Shown here: piece by piece, positions 11,375-25,600 of the stretch | Layout: the number at the start of each line of letters is the position of its first letter | Position numbering within the stretch: position 1 is the stretch's first letter | Assembly: GCF_000189635.1 (NCBI RefSeq) | Contig: NW_002476277.1 | Location: forward strand, 1-64,000 | Direction: 5' to 3' | From: Tetrahymena thermophila SB210 | Taxonomy: Eukaryota > Ciliophora > Oligohymenophorea > Hymenostomatida > Tetrahymenidae | DNA length: 64,000 nucleotides | The notes under the pieces: generated by a model | Seen by the model: the letters and a program-made list of their open reading frames with translations, nothing else | Told to the model about the DNA's origin: nothing | Database searches by the model: none | Translations under genes and position numbers: made by a program

Positions 11375-13758
11375 TTTATTTAAAAGAAAGCAAATAAATA
11401 AATAATTTAACATTTATGTTTTCTTTCTATGAAAAATATCTTTATGCATTCAATCATACTTATAAATAAAATAATCAAAATAAATATGCGCAGTAAATAT
11501 AATTTATGTTAGCTTATTTAAAAATATTTACAAATTTAACATTTAATCATCAAATTGCTATCTTGAGAATTACAATAGATTATATTACAGAAAAAATATT
11601 AATATTTTAAGATATTTCAAATATCTTTATAATTTATCTAAAAAATATCAAATTTCATATTAATCAATTAATATTTTCTTATGCTAAAATTTAAAAACAA
11701 AATTAAAGAAAATTTCAGCAAAATCAATTTATAAAAAAATCAACAATTTATTTACTTTCAAATATCTGTTAATTTATTTTTGTTTAATAACATAAAATAA
11801 TACCGTAAATTCTTTCTTAAACATTCCTTCAATTATTAAGAGTTTATCTGAAATTTAGTAAATGTTAATAAATGGTATTTTCACTCAAAATACAGAAAGT
11901 AATTTTCAAATATGAAAAAACTAAGTATGTTTGTTGTTAAAAAAAAAAGTATATTTATAATTTTAGTACTTTTAAATACTTTTTTAGATGAATATACTTA
12001 ACTGTTTAAATATTATTTTTCAATAAATCATATTAATTTAACTTTGAATTTATTATAATCACTTTATAAATCTCTTATGAAATTTTTTATTTTCTTTTTA
12101 AATTCAAATAATTTTATTTCTAGAATTAGCAATAATTATAATTTAAACTATAAATTTTTTAAAACAAGTAGTTAATTCGTTTTTTATTTTTAAAGGTTAA
12201 TTAAAATCATCAAAATTCTTTTTGCTAGATATTTAAAATAATTTAAATATTTATTTTAAAATTTTATTGATTCTAAAATTAATATGAAATAATTAAAAGT
12301 TTTCCATGCATTAAAAAACAACTTAACATAACAAAATATTTATAGAGCATAAGACAGACACCTATTAATATGTAGTTTATTAATTTTTGAATGCAAACAT
12401 ATTATTTTCTATAAATATCAAAAAAAAAATCTATTTATTAAAATAGGTAAGATAATTAGATAAATACATTTTGATTGTGTCAATAATCTATCTAAATATT
12501 TAGTTTACATTGATCTATAAAATAAAGTCAATAATAGTTCTATTAACTAAAAATAAACATTAAATTCATTTATAATTGAGAGTTTTTAATTCTTGAAATG
12601 AATTCACTAAGTCTATCTATTATACTTATTTTTGAAAACTCTTATTTACTAATAAGCTTGTAATAATAAGATAATTATTTTCTCAAAAAATATTTTTTTC
12701 ACCAAGATTTATAAATAAACATTTTTTTATTATGACTTAGGTAAATAACTTTCAATTATTTTTAGACTAAAAAAGTAGATTAGTGTATTTAAAAGGTATC
12801 TAAATTAATTTTTTTGTTAAAGCGGATAACATATTTAAACAGAATTATTTATTATTTACTGACTTATTTGAGTTCATGTACTTTTTAATCAAAGAATAAT
12901 TAATATTTTAATTTGAATTTTAATTTTCTGTATTTACTTGTATTCCTTATACTTGTAGTACCTTGGTAATATTCTAAATTACTAAAAGTTTGATGTCTTT
13001 ACTCTATTCACTAGAATTTTAAATTTATGAGAAGATGGCAAGATTATTAGTATTTATGGTATATTTCATAGAATATTTATTTTAGTTACTTATAACTAGT
13101 TGTTTAAAAAAGTATTTTGGATTTTTAAAGAGTAAAAGACAAATATCTTTTAAAAATATTAAAAAAAATTTAAATAATAAATAATTTCTAATTATATATC
13201 TATCTATTTATAATTTATTCATTCATTAGATTAAATTATTAATCTTTAAAGACTATATTTGTATTACTTAATCTTACTACAGAAATTTTAGTAAGTAATT
13301 TTTTTAATTTAGATCTTTTATCTTCTTTTTTAAATCCAGTAAATATGTTTGATTTATATTTTATTTGAAAGCTACCCTAAGAAAATCTTTTAATACTTAT
13401 AAAAATAGGTTTGTTATTTATTTTCTTTACTTTTTAATAAAATATTTTTTAGTATTTTAGCATGATATATAGAAATCCAACCAACTTTTTATTAAGTTTT
13501 CATTTTTTTTCTATTTTTAGATTAAAATAATAGTTCTATCTATATTAATTAAGTATCGATTTTGTAATAGTAAATTAAAATAAATGAATCAACCAGTAAA
13601 TAATTGTTTGTGCTACTATAAATTCTTAAATAAAATTTCCCTCTTTTTCATCAATAAGCTATGCATAGTTACATATAAAAGCAAGACATAAGTATGGTTT
13701 TTTAGATAATTTTTAAATTAAAATAAAAAGTAAAATACCTAAAAAAGAAGCTTTGAAT
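11375..13758. other. AT-rich intergenic region
   Basis: About 2.4 kb of very AT-rich sequence between the LRR gene and the metallopeptidase gene. I see no coding-like frame, RNA gene or repeat array. It should contain the terminator of the first gene and the promoter of the second, but no specific motif could be assigned. Confidence 0.6.
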
Positions 13759-16700
13759 ATGAATAAAATTACGATTCTAATTTTACTAACAATTTCATTA
13801 GTAAATACTCAATAAGAGGACTAATTGCCTGTGAACACTTATTTGGATGACGAAATTGACATTGATGAAATACTTCCTAAGGACTACTTTGAAACTTTTG
13901 AAGAAAAATATGGACACAGAAAACTATAGAATTTAGAACCTTAGCCTATTAGAATTACACTAGATTTCGAAGAACTTGATAATCCTTAGAATGGAGATGG
14001 AGTAACGCCAAATATAAAAGAATACATATAAAAAATTATGTATGCTGCTCAAACATATTTGAATAAACTCATTAAAGTATATCCTAGATAAAAGCCTAAC
14101 AAACATGCTTGGAATAGTGATAAATGCTACGATGTTAAATTGAATAACTAAATAAAAACAGTTGGTATTGATAACTCTGACTTGCATATCATCGTCACCT
14201 ACTAAAATTAAAAAAATATCACTTAATTAGCTAATGCAAGTAAAAAAATTTAATTTTTTTTAATTATCATGTTTGTAAATATTTTTAACTATTTAATTAG
14301 TTTGGTGCTCATTAGATCCATAGCCTAATATTGGAAGAGTCAAGTTCAATATTGGTACAATGGACATTAATGAATCCTCTACTTAATCTTTCTAGAATAA
14401 CTTCTCTACGGCTTTGCATGAAATTCTCCATATTTTAGGTTTCTCATAAGGTGGGTTCCATTGCTGGATTGATCCTGACACAGGCAGCCCTTATGGATGG
14501 TAAAACAAATTCAAGATGCACAAAATAGAAAGAAGATGGTAAACAGATAATGTAACTAAGATATTTACCAAAAATTTATTGAAAACTGCTAGAAACTATT
14601 ATAACTGTCCTTCTATTGATGGTATGTATCTTGAAAACTAAGGTGGATCTGGTTCTAAGGGTTCTCACTGGGAAAGAGATTTAGTTAATAATGAATTTAT
14701 GACAGCTAGTATTGTTTATAATACATATACTATTTCAGAATTCACTGCTGCGCTACTTTTAGATACAGGTTTTTATGCTGAAATCAATACTAATCTACTC
14801 ATGCCTATTTATTGGGGTAAGAATAAAGGATGTGATTTTTTCAATAACTCCTGCAATACTGGAAAATATTTCCCTGAATTCCCAGATGATAGTGAAAAGG
14901 AATCGTGCGATTTCTTTTCTTAAGGTATCGGTTAGCTCTAAAATTATGATTACTTCTCTTAGTGCAAAACAATCTCTTCCTATTCAAACTCTCGCTGCTA
15001 ATCAGATTCATTTAAACCTAATGAAAAATTGAGATAAAATACAGGGGAAGGATCAAGATGCTTTAGATCAAATGCAAACATCAAAGGACTTGACGTTTTA
15101 GATATGAATGGTAGATGCTTTAAGGCTTAATGTGCAGATGATTTATCCTCGATTAAAGTTAATATTTGGGGAGATGAGTATGTTACTTGCTAATATCCAA
15201 ATTAAGTCATTAATTTAGCAGATTAAACTAAAACTACATAAGGTACTATGAGATGTCCACATGATTTTGATTTATTTTGCAATTTCCCTAAATCGTGTCC
15301 TAATAATTGCTCTAATAACGGTGTCTGTAATAATGGCTACTGCATGTGTCTCAAAGGATATGCTGGTATTGATTGCTCTAAAAGATGTGGTGAAGGCTAA
15401 GTTTGGGATGGTGCTCGCTGTGTATATAATTGCCCTTCTGGATAATTCAAAAACTTTGACAATACTTGCAAATCGACTTGTCCTTACAAATAATATGGAG
15501 ATAAATCCACTGGTAATTGCACTCTATGTTCATCTAACTGCTCTTCCTGCTATGGCCCTTCTCCTAATGAATGTCTTTCTTGCAAGGAAGGATATTCTCT
15601 TTAAAGAAACTAATGCGTTGATCTTACTTGCCACCCTAGTTGCCAATAATGCTCTGGTCCTTATTCAAATCAGTGCACTTCTTGCTCTGCTGGTTATTAT
15701 TTGGACTCTAGAAAAACTTGCTAACCATGTTAACATCCTTGTGAAAATTGTTATAACTCAGCTTCAGAGTGCACTTCTTGTGGAGAAGGATACGAAATGG
15801 ATAAGTTTAGCGGAAAATGTGTTTCAATTTATACATGTGATAGCTCTTGTCTTGAGTGCTCAGCTTATAGAGACCCAACAAAATGTACATCTTGTAGGGA
15901 TGGCTTTTTCCTCAATGACTATGGTAGATGCTAAAAATGTGATGAATCTTGCGCTACATGCTCTGAAAGAGAGAATAAATGTATAAAATGTAGTGATGGG
16001 TGGGAATACGATGCATATTATTAAAGATGTATTATGAATTGCCATAAAAGTTGTGATACATGTACAGTTCGTGATGATCCTACAGCTTGCAAAAGGTGTG
16101 CTTTCAATTACATAATGTAAAATAAACTATGTGTTAAATGTGATAAAAGTTGCTATGGATGCAAAGATGACCCTAAAAAATGTCATTATTGTGCTGATGG
16201 ATACAAATTTGACTCAAATAATTAAACTTGCATTCCAAAGTGCAGGACTGATGAATTTGAAGATAGAACTGGTAACTGCTAAAAGTGCAAGTCTCCTTGC
16301 GCTACTTGCAAATATTATTAAGAACACTGTACTAGTTGCTTAGCTGGTTATACATACAATCCTTAGTATAAATCTTGTTAGGTTACAAGAAACGCTTGTC
16401 ATGAAAGTTGTGCTTAATGTAATAGATATGATGATCCTAATTCTTGCACACTATGTAGTAAAGGAAAGTATCTGTAGTCTGGAAGATGTTTATCCTGTAG
16501 TGATAAATGCTAATCTTGTGAAGGAGATGCTAACGTTTGCACTTCTTGTAAAAAGAATGAGTTCCTGTAAAATAACGAATGCATCAAATGCCATAGCTCT
16601 TGTCTGACCTGCTCTGGAATTTCAACAAATTGCACTTCTTGTGAAACTGGTTTCTCAAAAGATCCTATGACCGGTGTTTGTGTTGACAGCACACCTGTTT

Positions 16701-17809
16701 GTAAAAGTGACGAATACTTGGACAGATATAATAAATGTTAAAAATGCTACTCACCATGTTCATCTTGTTTCTTCTATCCTAACAGATGTACAAGTTGTAT
16801 TTCTGGCTACAAATTCAACTCTTAAACATTTTCTTGCGAATACGATTATCCTACATGTAAAGATGGGTAATACTTAGATGCTAATAATAATTGCTAGCTT
16901 TGTGATTCATCATGTGCTACTTGCATTTAAACATCCACAAGATGTAACAGTTGTAAATCTGGCTTTGTTCTTTCAAGATATACTTGCTTACCCTCTAGCT
17001 GTTAAGATGGATTTTTCATGAATTAATAAGGGAGATGCTTATAATGTAGTGAATCTTGCACTAAATGTGTAAACAATTAAGATAATTGTATTGAATGTGC
17101 CAGAGGATACACTCTAGATAAAGCAACTTAAAAATGTATAAGAAGATAAAAGAAATAACAATGTCATCCTTCATGTAAGAATTGTAGCTCACCTAATAAT
17201 GATTCTGCCTGCTTATCATGCAAAGATGGTCATTATTTAAATAACAGAAGTTAATGTCTTCAATGTGATAATTCTTGTTTAACGTGTGACAGGTATTCAG
17301 ATTATTGTACTTCATGCTAATAAGGTTTTAGTTTAGACAAAATTTAAGGTAAATGTATTCCTACATGTAGAGCAGATTAGTTTTTAGATGTTTATGATAA
17401 CTAATGCAAATCATGTGAACACCCTTGCTAAAGTTGCTAATATTATGCTAATAGTTGTCTTAGCTGTATATCTGGATATGAGTATGATAATTAAAGATAG
17501 AGCTGCTCAATTTCTTGCTAACCTGGATAGTATGTTGATCGTGATGAAAAGTGTTAACCCTGCTCTTCTCCATGTGCAACTTGCGAATACTATGATAATA
17601 GGTGTTTGAGCTGTGTCTCTGGTTATACTTATAACAATTTCTATTGTTAAAAGAGCTCTAATAATAACTCCAGAGGCTGCCACCAATCCTGCAATACATG
17701 TACAAGAGCTATGGATCCTCGTTCATGTGATTCTTGTAGAGAAGGATATAAGTTGGTGAATGGATCCTGTTTAAAAAAGAGAGGAAACTACTCTGGACCT
17801 AATAATTGA
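13759..17809 (+). CDS. Secreted leishmanolysin-family (M8) metallopeptidase with long Cys-rich tail, 1329 aa
   Basis: Zinc endopeptidase of the GP63/leishmanolysin type. Two exons, 13759-14239 and 14301-17809, are separated by a 61-bp intron, giving 1330 codons with TGA. The N-terminus MNKITILILLTISLVNT is a signal peptide. The zinc motif HEILHILGF lies at residues 200-208 (H200, E201, H204), the third ligand is expected at H283 in SHWERD, and the Met-turn is M294 in NEFMT, so the active site looks complete. From about residue 475 to the end there is a very long series of Cys-rich, EGF/furin-like repeats of the form C--C--C--G----. The protein ends without a hydrophobic GPI or membrane tail, so secretion is more likely than surface anchoring. 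Such modular M8 proteins are an expanded family in ciliates. Tail function is unknown; adhesion or protein binding is an inference. Confidence 0.92.
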
Positions 17810-18478
17810 GATTTAACTTGATTATTATTTTATATTATATAAAAATATATTATTTTTTTTTTTATGTTATTATATATATGGTAAAGATATTATTTAATAT
17901 TTAAAAATTCATTTAATCTTTTAGGGAAATGTAAGGGATATTTCGAAAATATGTAAAAAAAAATTTTTTGAATTTAAGTTCAAAATTTGAGGAAATACAT
18001 TAAACACTAAAAATAATTCTTCATTAATAAAAACAGAGTGATAAAAAAATTAAAAAATAAAAAAGTAAAATTATCTTAAAATCATAAAAATTAAACTGAT
18101 CCTACACAGTTGGTGATATTTTAATTACAGGATTAGCAATATTCAATAAAAACAAAACTTATAAAAGTTAATTAAAATTTGAATAATTTTATTTTTTTTT
18201 ATTTTTTAATTTCTTAATAATCTCTCTCAATCTATTGATATCAAGTTTATATATATAAGAAATTGTAAAGCATAAAAGATATCACTAACTTATAATAAAA
18301 ACATAAATTTTAATGAAGCTACCAAAAATTAATAGAAAAAATATATGTTTTAAATATAGTGAGCAGTTATTAATAATTATAAAGTAATTAAAATTTTTTT
18401 TATTACAAAAGAATTCATTAAAATTAAACAAAAAAAAACTTTAAACTTAGGTTAAATATTATTCACAATTAAAGAATA
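17810..18478. other. Convergent intergenic spacer
   Basis: AT-rich spacer of about 670 bp between the 3' ends of the metallopeptidase (+) and the NMNAT-kinase gene (-). It should hold both poly(A) signals. No coding frame or repeat was seen. Confidence 0.6.
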
Positions 18479-20395
18479 TCAATTTGTGCTTTATTAAATA
18501 TTTAATTAATTTGGCTAATCATCTAGCTAAATTGGTTACTTGATATCTTAATTATGTTTTTCAGATTCTAAATTTTACATATAAATTTGCTTTAAGTCAT
18601 TAGATATTTCTAAAAAGGAGGGTCTTTCTAGATAGTTATGTTTCCAACATTTTTCAATAACGCTCTAGATTTCTGGTGGGCATTTGTCATCAAATTCTTC
18701 TCTTTCTCCTGAAATAACTGTTTTATGCACTTCACCTACATTAGAATGAGTAAATATAATTTTAGTATATACCATTTCCCAAATAGAGTTTCCAAGCATG
18801 TAAACATCGCTTTGAGGATAATAATTCCTTTTATCTTCCATGGATTCTGGAGAGTAATGTCTTGTACTACCTCTAACAATAGAATCCTTATCTTCTTCAA
18901 TCGCACTCAAACCAAAATCACAGATTTTTAAGGTGCAGTTTTTATCTAACTGAGTAAGATTTTCTTTAATTTAAAATAACAATTTAAAAATGATTTAAAC
19001 TTAATTAATTACAATAATCAAAGTTTTGATCTGAATGGCTAATTAGAATGTTTTTTGTTTGAATATCTCTGTGCAGGATCCCAGAAACAGACATCTAATG
19101 TAAGCCTAAAGAAAGTTCACTTAAAGCCCTGATAAATTCGTTGTTAAATGGTTTTTGATCCCAATTCTTTCTATTTCTACAGATGAAATCCAAAACATTT
19201 TAGTTTGAAGTAAGTTCTAAGACTAAATAAAACAAGTGTTTATACTGTCCAACTCCATATAGATGTACTACATTTGGGTGCCTACTTAAAATTAAAGCTC
19301 TCAATTCCCTTAAAAAGCATTTAATTTTCTAAGATTTTTCCTTCTCTAGTGAGTAAACCTTAACAGCTACTGGCCTACCTTTATAGGTAGCTTTGTGAAC
19401 GGATGCTTAAACTCCAAATCCAAGCTATTAAGTAAAATCTAAGTCTGTAATTTCTTCATACTTAATTGAATCATAGCTAAATTTAATTATATCCTCTAAA
19501 TTAGGGATATCCAAGACGATTTTTTCTTCTATCTTCTCTTCTTTTAAAACATTTGCGTTTACATACTTGATGTTATTTTATAGGTGATAATTGTATAAAT
19601 CAGCCCCAGTGTATGCTGAAAAGTCTTAGCCAGAGTTGCAAAGCTGTCTTACTAAAGTAGAACTCATTTCTTGTGAGTTTTCTTTATCTTCTATTATAAT
19701 AATATTCTACTAATACTTCTGAAGCTTATTTTTTTCTATTATTTATTAAGGATGAATGCTAATATTTTAGCTAGGTCTGTTCTCAACAAAAACAATAGGG
19801 CCATTTTTAGATTTTCTTGCAAGTAGTTCAAATTTATCAATACCTGTAACTGTGATAGCTTAAATTTGATCTTACTTCTACATTTGGCATAACCTAAAGT
19901 ATTTATTCAAAGTATCTTAAAGACGAAGAGTAGCCACAGCTAGTCCTTTATTTGTCGATTAGTTATACAGGTAGCTATAAATCATGATATCTGGATGATC
20001 TTAGACAATAATTTAGCACATCTTTAATCTGTGAATATCAATATCTCTTAACTCCTTTTGCTTAACATTCAACTTTTTAGCTAAGCATTCTATCTAAGTC
20101 GGAATTAAGAAGAGACCTATGATGTTTATATCAGGTCTCATTACCTGGATCTATCTTTGAGCGCATTCAATAGTTTTTAGATGATTCAAGTGAATAGGAT
20201 AGAAAGAGCCTCCTAAAGTTAAAACAACATTCAGTTTCTTTGGGTCTATCTTCTTCAATTTACTTAAAATCTCACTATAGTATTTTTAATCTTCTGAAGT
20301 CTATAAAAAAATTTTAAAAAACTTTAAAAAAGCAATTTTTTTGAATAAATTATTACATCTATTTAGTCTTATCCTTATTGTGAATGATCTTCCAT
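18479..20395 (-). CDS. NMNAT-like nucleotidyltransferase fused to TKL-like protein kinase, 603 aa
   Basis: Exons on the minus strand are 20395-20357, 20300-19013 and 18963-18479; phases agree and the total is 604 codons. Residues about 35-255 resemble an NMN/nicotinate-mononucleotide adenylyltransferase. There is GGSFYPIHLNH with the HxxH nucleotidyltransferase motif at 50-53, and near the end SSTLVRQL (226-233) followed by YTGADLYNYHL. These match the family's N-terminal GSFNPI-type motif and C-terminal ISSTxIR motif. Residues about 290-585 are a protein kinase: LGFGVQAS loop, lysine of VAVKV at 327, HRDIQTKN at 423, CDFG at 457-460, SPES, and a final CW plus RPSF as in tyrosine-kinase-like kinases. 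The catalytic-loop Lys is Gln (HRDIQ), while Asp and Asn are kept. Both domains lie in the same 1288-nt exon, so the fusion does not depend on a splicing guess. NAD synthesis or NAD sensing coupled to phosphorylation is an inference only. Confidence 0.85.
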
Positions 20396-22649
20396 TTATT
20401 TTGAATCTATTATGATATTTGCTTTAATTATTTATTATTTATTTAATTTATTTTCATGCACGATTACTCATATAAAGCACTAAATGCTGTTGATTAAATA
20501 TTAATTTAAATTCTTCCAGACACTTTTTGATTGTATTTGTCAGATAGATATTTAGTTTTCTTACTTGATAATTAATATGTTCTTTATCAAAACAGAATAT
20601 ATATAGATATATTAGACATTAACAAAAGATAAAAACTCTACTTAAATTAATTAAGCATCTGTGCTTAAAAGAAATTAATGATGATTTTTTACAAACTTTC
20701 ATAATATTTTTAACAACTTACAAATTGAAATAAATTCTAATTTTGTTTTTAACTTATTTCAATACTTTAAAAATATTTATATCTAATATAGAAACTATAT
20801 TTTTATAAATAATTCAATATTAATAATAAAATTATTTAGATAAATAAATCAATATTATGTATTTTTATATATTGCTTATGTGGTATTTATTTTATGAATG
20901 TTAAAATGTTACTTTCTGCCAAATATAAAGAAATAATCTTCATTTATACTATTTTTAATAGAGTTAATTTTATATCAAATGTAATTATTTATCTTTTAAA
21001 GTACTCTTTTTAAAAATAATAATCATTTTTTAGGAGTATTTAAATTATTTTCAAAATAAAATTTAGTTCTATTCATGCTGCTTGAGAAAATAAAATATTA
21101 TGAAGATCTTATTAAATTTGGTTTTTTCAGATAGAGATAATCCAATTTTTTTAATTTTTTGATATCATCAATACAATTAAATGTATCTTAGAAATAGTTT
21201 GTGGTTACTATTTTAAAAACTACTTTATGACAACTAATACTATTGTAAAAATATTATTTTATCTATTACTTTAGAAAGTTTTTTAGACACTCATTTTATT
21301 TAAATTAAAAACATAAATATTTATTTATTCTATATTTAAATGTATCTATAACAAATAGTTTCTGGTTACTATTTTAAAAACTACTTTATGTCTACTAATA
21401 CTATTGTAAAAAATATAATTTTATCTATTACTTTAGAAAGTATGTTAGATACTAATTTGATTAAAATTAAAAACATAAATATTTATTTTTTCTATATAAA
21501 AAAATTTTCTTTAACTTAAGTTTTGGTTTATTTATCTTAGAATTTATTGTTTAAATTTTAAAATATTATCTTAAAATAAAATTTTTATTTGAGTTAGTTT
21601 TTATCTATCTATTTTTTTGTTTATTTGATTTATTTATATGCTTATTTAATTATTTATTTATTGAGAGTATCTTAAAATAAATGATAAAAATAAACTAAAA
21701 AATAACTAGACACAGAAATATTTAATAATTATAAATATAATTAACATACCAATTTATAATTTATTCTTTTTAAATAGACAAATATCTCTTTAAAAAAATA
21801 AAACCTTAAGATAAGTAAATACAATAAATACTATTTTATAATAAAAATATTTTATTTATTTTTAAAATTAATTTATATTTTGAAATAAACTATTAAAAAT
21901 GTTTTCTTAAAGAATAATATTGTTATTTAACTTACTTAAAATTATGTTTTTTGTTGTTTGAAATTGAGTTTTTTATTTATTAAGAGCAAATGTTTGTGCA
22001 AAATATAAAAATAAATATATATTTTTTAATTTAAATATAAATTATAAAAAGTTTTTAGAATTATAAAATTTATTTATTTATTTTTGGTAAATTAAATAAA
22101 TATACCAAAAAAGAAGACAAAATTAAAATAAGATGAGTTTTTTGTGTTGTGTTATTTATTTATTTAAGTCTTTTATTATTTTCAAAGCATTTATAGATTA
22201 CTTACTAACCATTCTACGTTTTTTTCTTAAGCTTCTCATAATTAATTACTTTAGATGATAAAATAGTAAATATATCTCTTTAAATGTTGCTCATATTATG
22301 AGAATAACTATGATTATTTATGGTAAACGAATTTCTTAATTTTAAAAATTTATTTTATTCTTGTTGGATCTAATTATTTTAAAATTTGTTATTATAATAA
22401 GAATAAGTGTACATATAGATAATTAATTATTTTATTTATTTATTTAAGGGATTTATAGTTAAATTTATGGTTTTATTCGTTTTTTGTTTGGTTATTATTA
22501 TTTTTCATTATCTTAATTAATTAATTAGTTAATTGATTTATTGATTAGTTATTTAATTATTTCTGTTAAAATTGCTTTGTTTTTTGATTAATTATTTGAA
22601 TTAAAAATTTCAAAATTTAATCAATATATTTTATTTATTTATTTATTTG
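20396..22649. other. AT-rich intergenic region
   Basis: About 2.25 kb upstream of the NMNAT-kinase gene and downstream of the RCC1-containing gene. Apart from one direct repeat listed separately, it shows only AT-rich sequence and short TTTA runs. No coding-like frame was recognised. Confidence 0.6.
21181..21498. repeat. Two-copy direct repeat, period about 159 bp
   Basis: The segment starting at 21181 (ATGTATCT, then GGTTACTATTTTAAAAACTA) recurs from 21340 with a few substitutions and a one-base indel. The two copies are head to tail in otherwise unique intergenic DNA. There is no coding potential. Confidence 0.85.
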
Positions 22650-25600
22650 TCAGGAAAATTGCACGCCTAAGGCATAGTACTGATTGGCCTTTTAAATAGA
22701 TTTTGGATTATCTATTTTTCCTTCTTCTGAAGGAGCGATGTTTTCAATGTTATTACTATTATTATTGTTGTTATTGTTAGTTGTGATACTGTTTGTATGT
22801 ATGAATTCGCTAATATTTGAATATTTATTATCCTTGGGATTAAATGACAGATTCCATTTCTGATCATACTTTTCTAGATTTTCTTTAATTGTACGAATTG
22901 TTTCTTTTTTCAAGATACGATTCACATCATTTGCAACTACTAAAGAGTGATATGACCCACAAGCCATCTATTTGAAATAAATAAATTATTTTTAAATTAA
23001 ACTAATATTTCAAAGAAATATATATAAATACGCTGTAAGTTGTGACATCTTATAAATATGTTATTGGACGAGGCACAGAACTGTTTTATCCTGTTTCGCC
23101 TATACCGAGTTACCCGTGTTTATGCATACCTAAAATATTTAATTTGTCATTAAGATACTTAAAAAACAAAATTAGTAAATTATAATTACCCCATGCAAAT
23201 AGCATGTAATGCTTTGTGTCAGCAACAACTAGAGCCAGTGAGTGATTGTGTCCACAAGAGACATGCAAAACAGGAATCTAATGGAAGCAATCCATTTTCT
23301 TTGGAATAAAAACATCTGTTACTGCTCTTTTTTAATCTTATGGTTTGTATTGATCTAAAATAAATACAAAAATTATAATTTTCAAATATATTAAAAAGTA
23401 AATTTTTTACCTAAAATATTGTTTGTAGTTGAAGTTATTTTAATGGGCTCTTTCTCCAATCCAAGCTAGTTTGAATCATTTAATCCACAGCAAAAGATCT
23501 AATGTAAAAATAATTAATTTAAAATAAAATCAAAATATAAAAATGAATAAATGAATGATATAATAATTACTTCTTTATTCGAACTCATGAACATAGAGAA
23601 TGTTTGCCCTGAATAAATCTATTTTTATTTAAACATCTTTATTTGAGATTATGGTTAAATTTTTATTTTACTTTTTCTATTTTATTTAACTTAGGGATCA
23701 GCTAAGGTTCATAGACAGGATAGGTATCGGTTTGCATACCAAGTCCAATTTAGCCATTCATGTTATATCCCCAACCGTATACTTGTCCGTTCAATGCCAA
23801 AGCTAAACTGTGGGCTTCACCTGCTGCTATTTAAATAACACCAACGCCTTCTAAATTTCCTTTTACTCTTTTTGGTGTTGTTAAGTAGCATTTCTCATTT
23901 GTAAACAGTTTTTTATCAATACCAAGCTATCCTCCTTCATTTCTACCCCAACTATAAACTTGGCGATTTTTAGTTAAAACAAGTGAGTGGAGACCACCAC
24001 ATACAATGAAGTCTACATTTAAACCCTTCAGTGCTTCAATAATTTTTGGAGATGGACACACATCTTCGTTTCCATGTCCAAGCAAACCTCCTTCTCCTAT
24101 ATTAACATGATAATCATTTAAATTTTAAATAATAATAAAATTAAAAAAAAAAATTACCGTTTCCCCAACTAAAAACTTGACCTATATAGTCTAAGGCTAG
24201 TGTATGTTCAGAACCACAAGAAACAGATTGAATATTTGTAAGAGCGGGGATGGGAGTTGGGAATGGAACAGATGATGGTGATTTTTCTCCTAGACCTAGT
24301 TAGGAGTGAGAATTATCACCCCATGCTAGAACAGTTCCTGCATATGTTATAGCAACACTGTGCTGATAACCACAAGCTACAGACGTAACTATTGTATCCT
24401 TTAAGGGCACGATTAATTTAGGGAAATTCACCTTTATTTTTTTGCTGAGTAAATTTTATTTTGGGTCATATACGTTACCCATTTAACCTTCAGTGTTCTA
24501 ACCCCAAGAAAACATTACTCCTACAGCATCCTTTTTAGAAAAAGTGCTGTAATCTTTTTCAAGAATCTGAACAATATTTCCAGACTAATTTGATTGGATG
24601 TATCCTTTATTTTTACTTTCAATTCTCTGTGATTTAGGAGTTGCTTAATCGAATTTATCTGAATGGCTTGATACTGAGGAGCAAGATGAATTCGCATGGA
24701 AAACATTTTGCATTATTGAAAGTTAGAAAGCTCTCAAACTGCTTATTTCCCAAATAACTCCTGATTCTTAGAAAATTAGTAAATTCTACATAAGCCATTT
24801 AAATAAACCATCATTTTTTCTTAGTGTTGAGGTTAAAACGTCAATGATTGGAGAATTTTCATCCAAAGTTTGGTATTCTGTCCAATGATTAAAAGGTAAA
24901 TTGTTTTCTAATTGTTAAGGGTTTGGTTCGTTTTAAGATAACGTAGTAGGTTGGAGGTTCTCTTAATTTTATCTTAGAGAAATAAGTGATGTAAATGTTG
25001 AAGGTAAATCTTTATCTAAATTAGCATTTTTTAAATTATACTCAAAGGGTTTAAAAGGATCCCAGTAAATATAGTGATTAAATTTGTAGTAGTTGAAGAC
25101 ATTCTTTTACATGCTAAATTGGATGCTGTCATAAAGTTCTTCTACATACTCAGCATCATGCTTTTTACCTTGCAATCTAGCAATAATACTCAATCTCCAT
25201 GCAATAAATAGTTCCCATGGAACAACAGTACTTCCTCTACCTCTTGGATCTCCGTATAATTTATGAATTGCTAATAAAGCCATCATATAAGACTGCTCGC
25301 ATTCTAACAAAGATTTTGTTTCTTATAAAATACCTATCCAAGTGTAAATAGTTATTGCTAATTCAGCTGAGAAAGTGTATTAATTTTATAGAAAAGGTTA
25401 AATCTTTTCATTCATTATATTTTTTACAAATTCTTCATCATCTTTGCCTATTTTTTTTATATTTCACAAAATTTAAAAATAAATTTTAAATCAAGAATTT
25501 TAAGTTTTGATTAAACTTAATAAAAAAATATTTTAATTAAAATGAATTTTATTGGAATAAGTAAAAAAATTAAAATAAATTTTATTGGATTAAGTAAAAA

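Noticed and set aside
15261..17609. Several open frames (for example 15261-15986 +) inside the metallopeptidase gene
   Set aside because: They are out-of-frame shadows of the Cys-rich tail, composed of hydrophobic residues from shifted Cys-rich codons.
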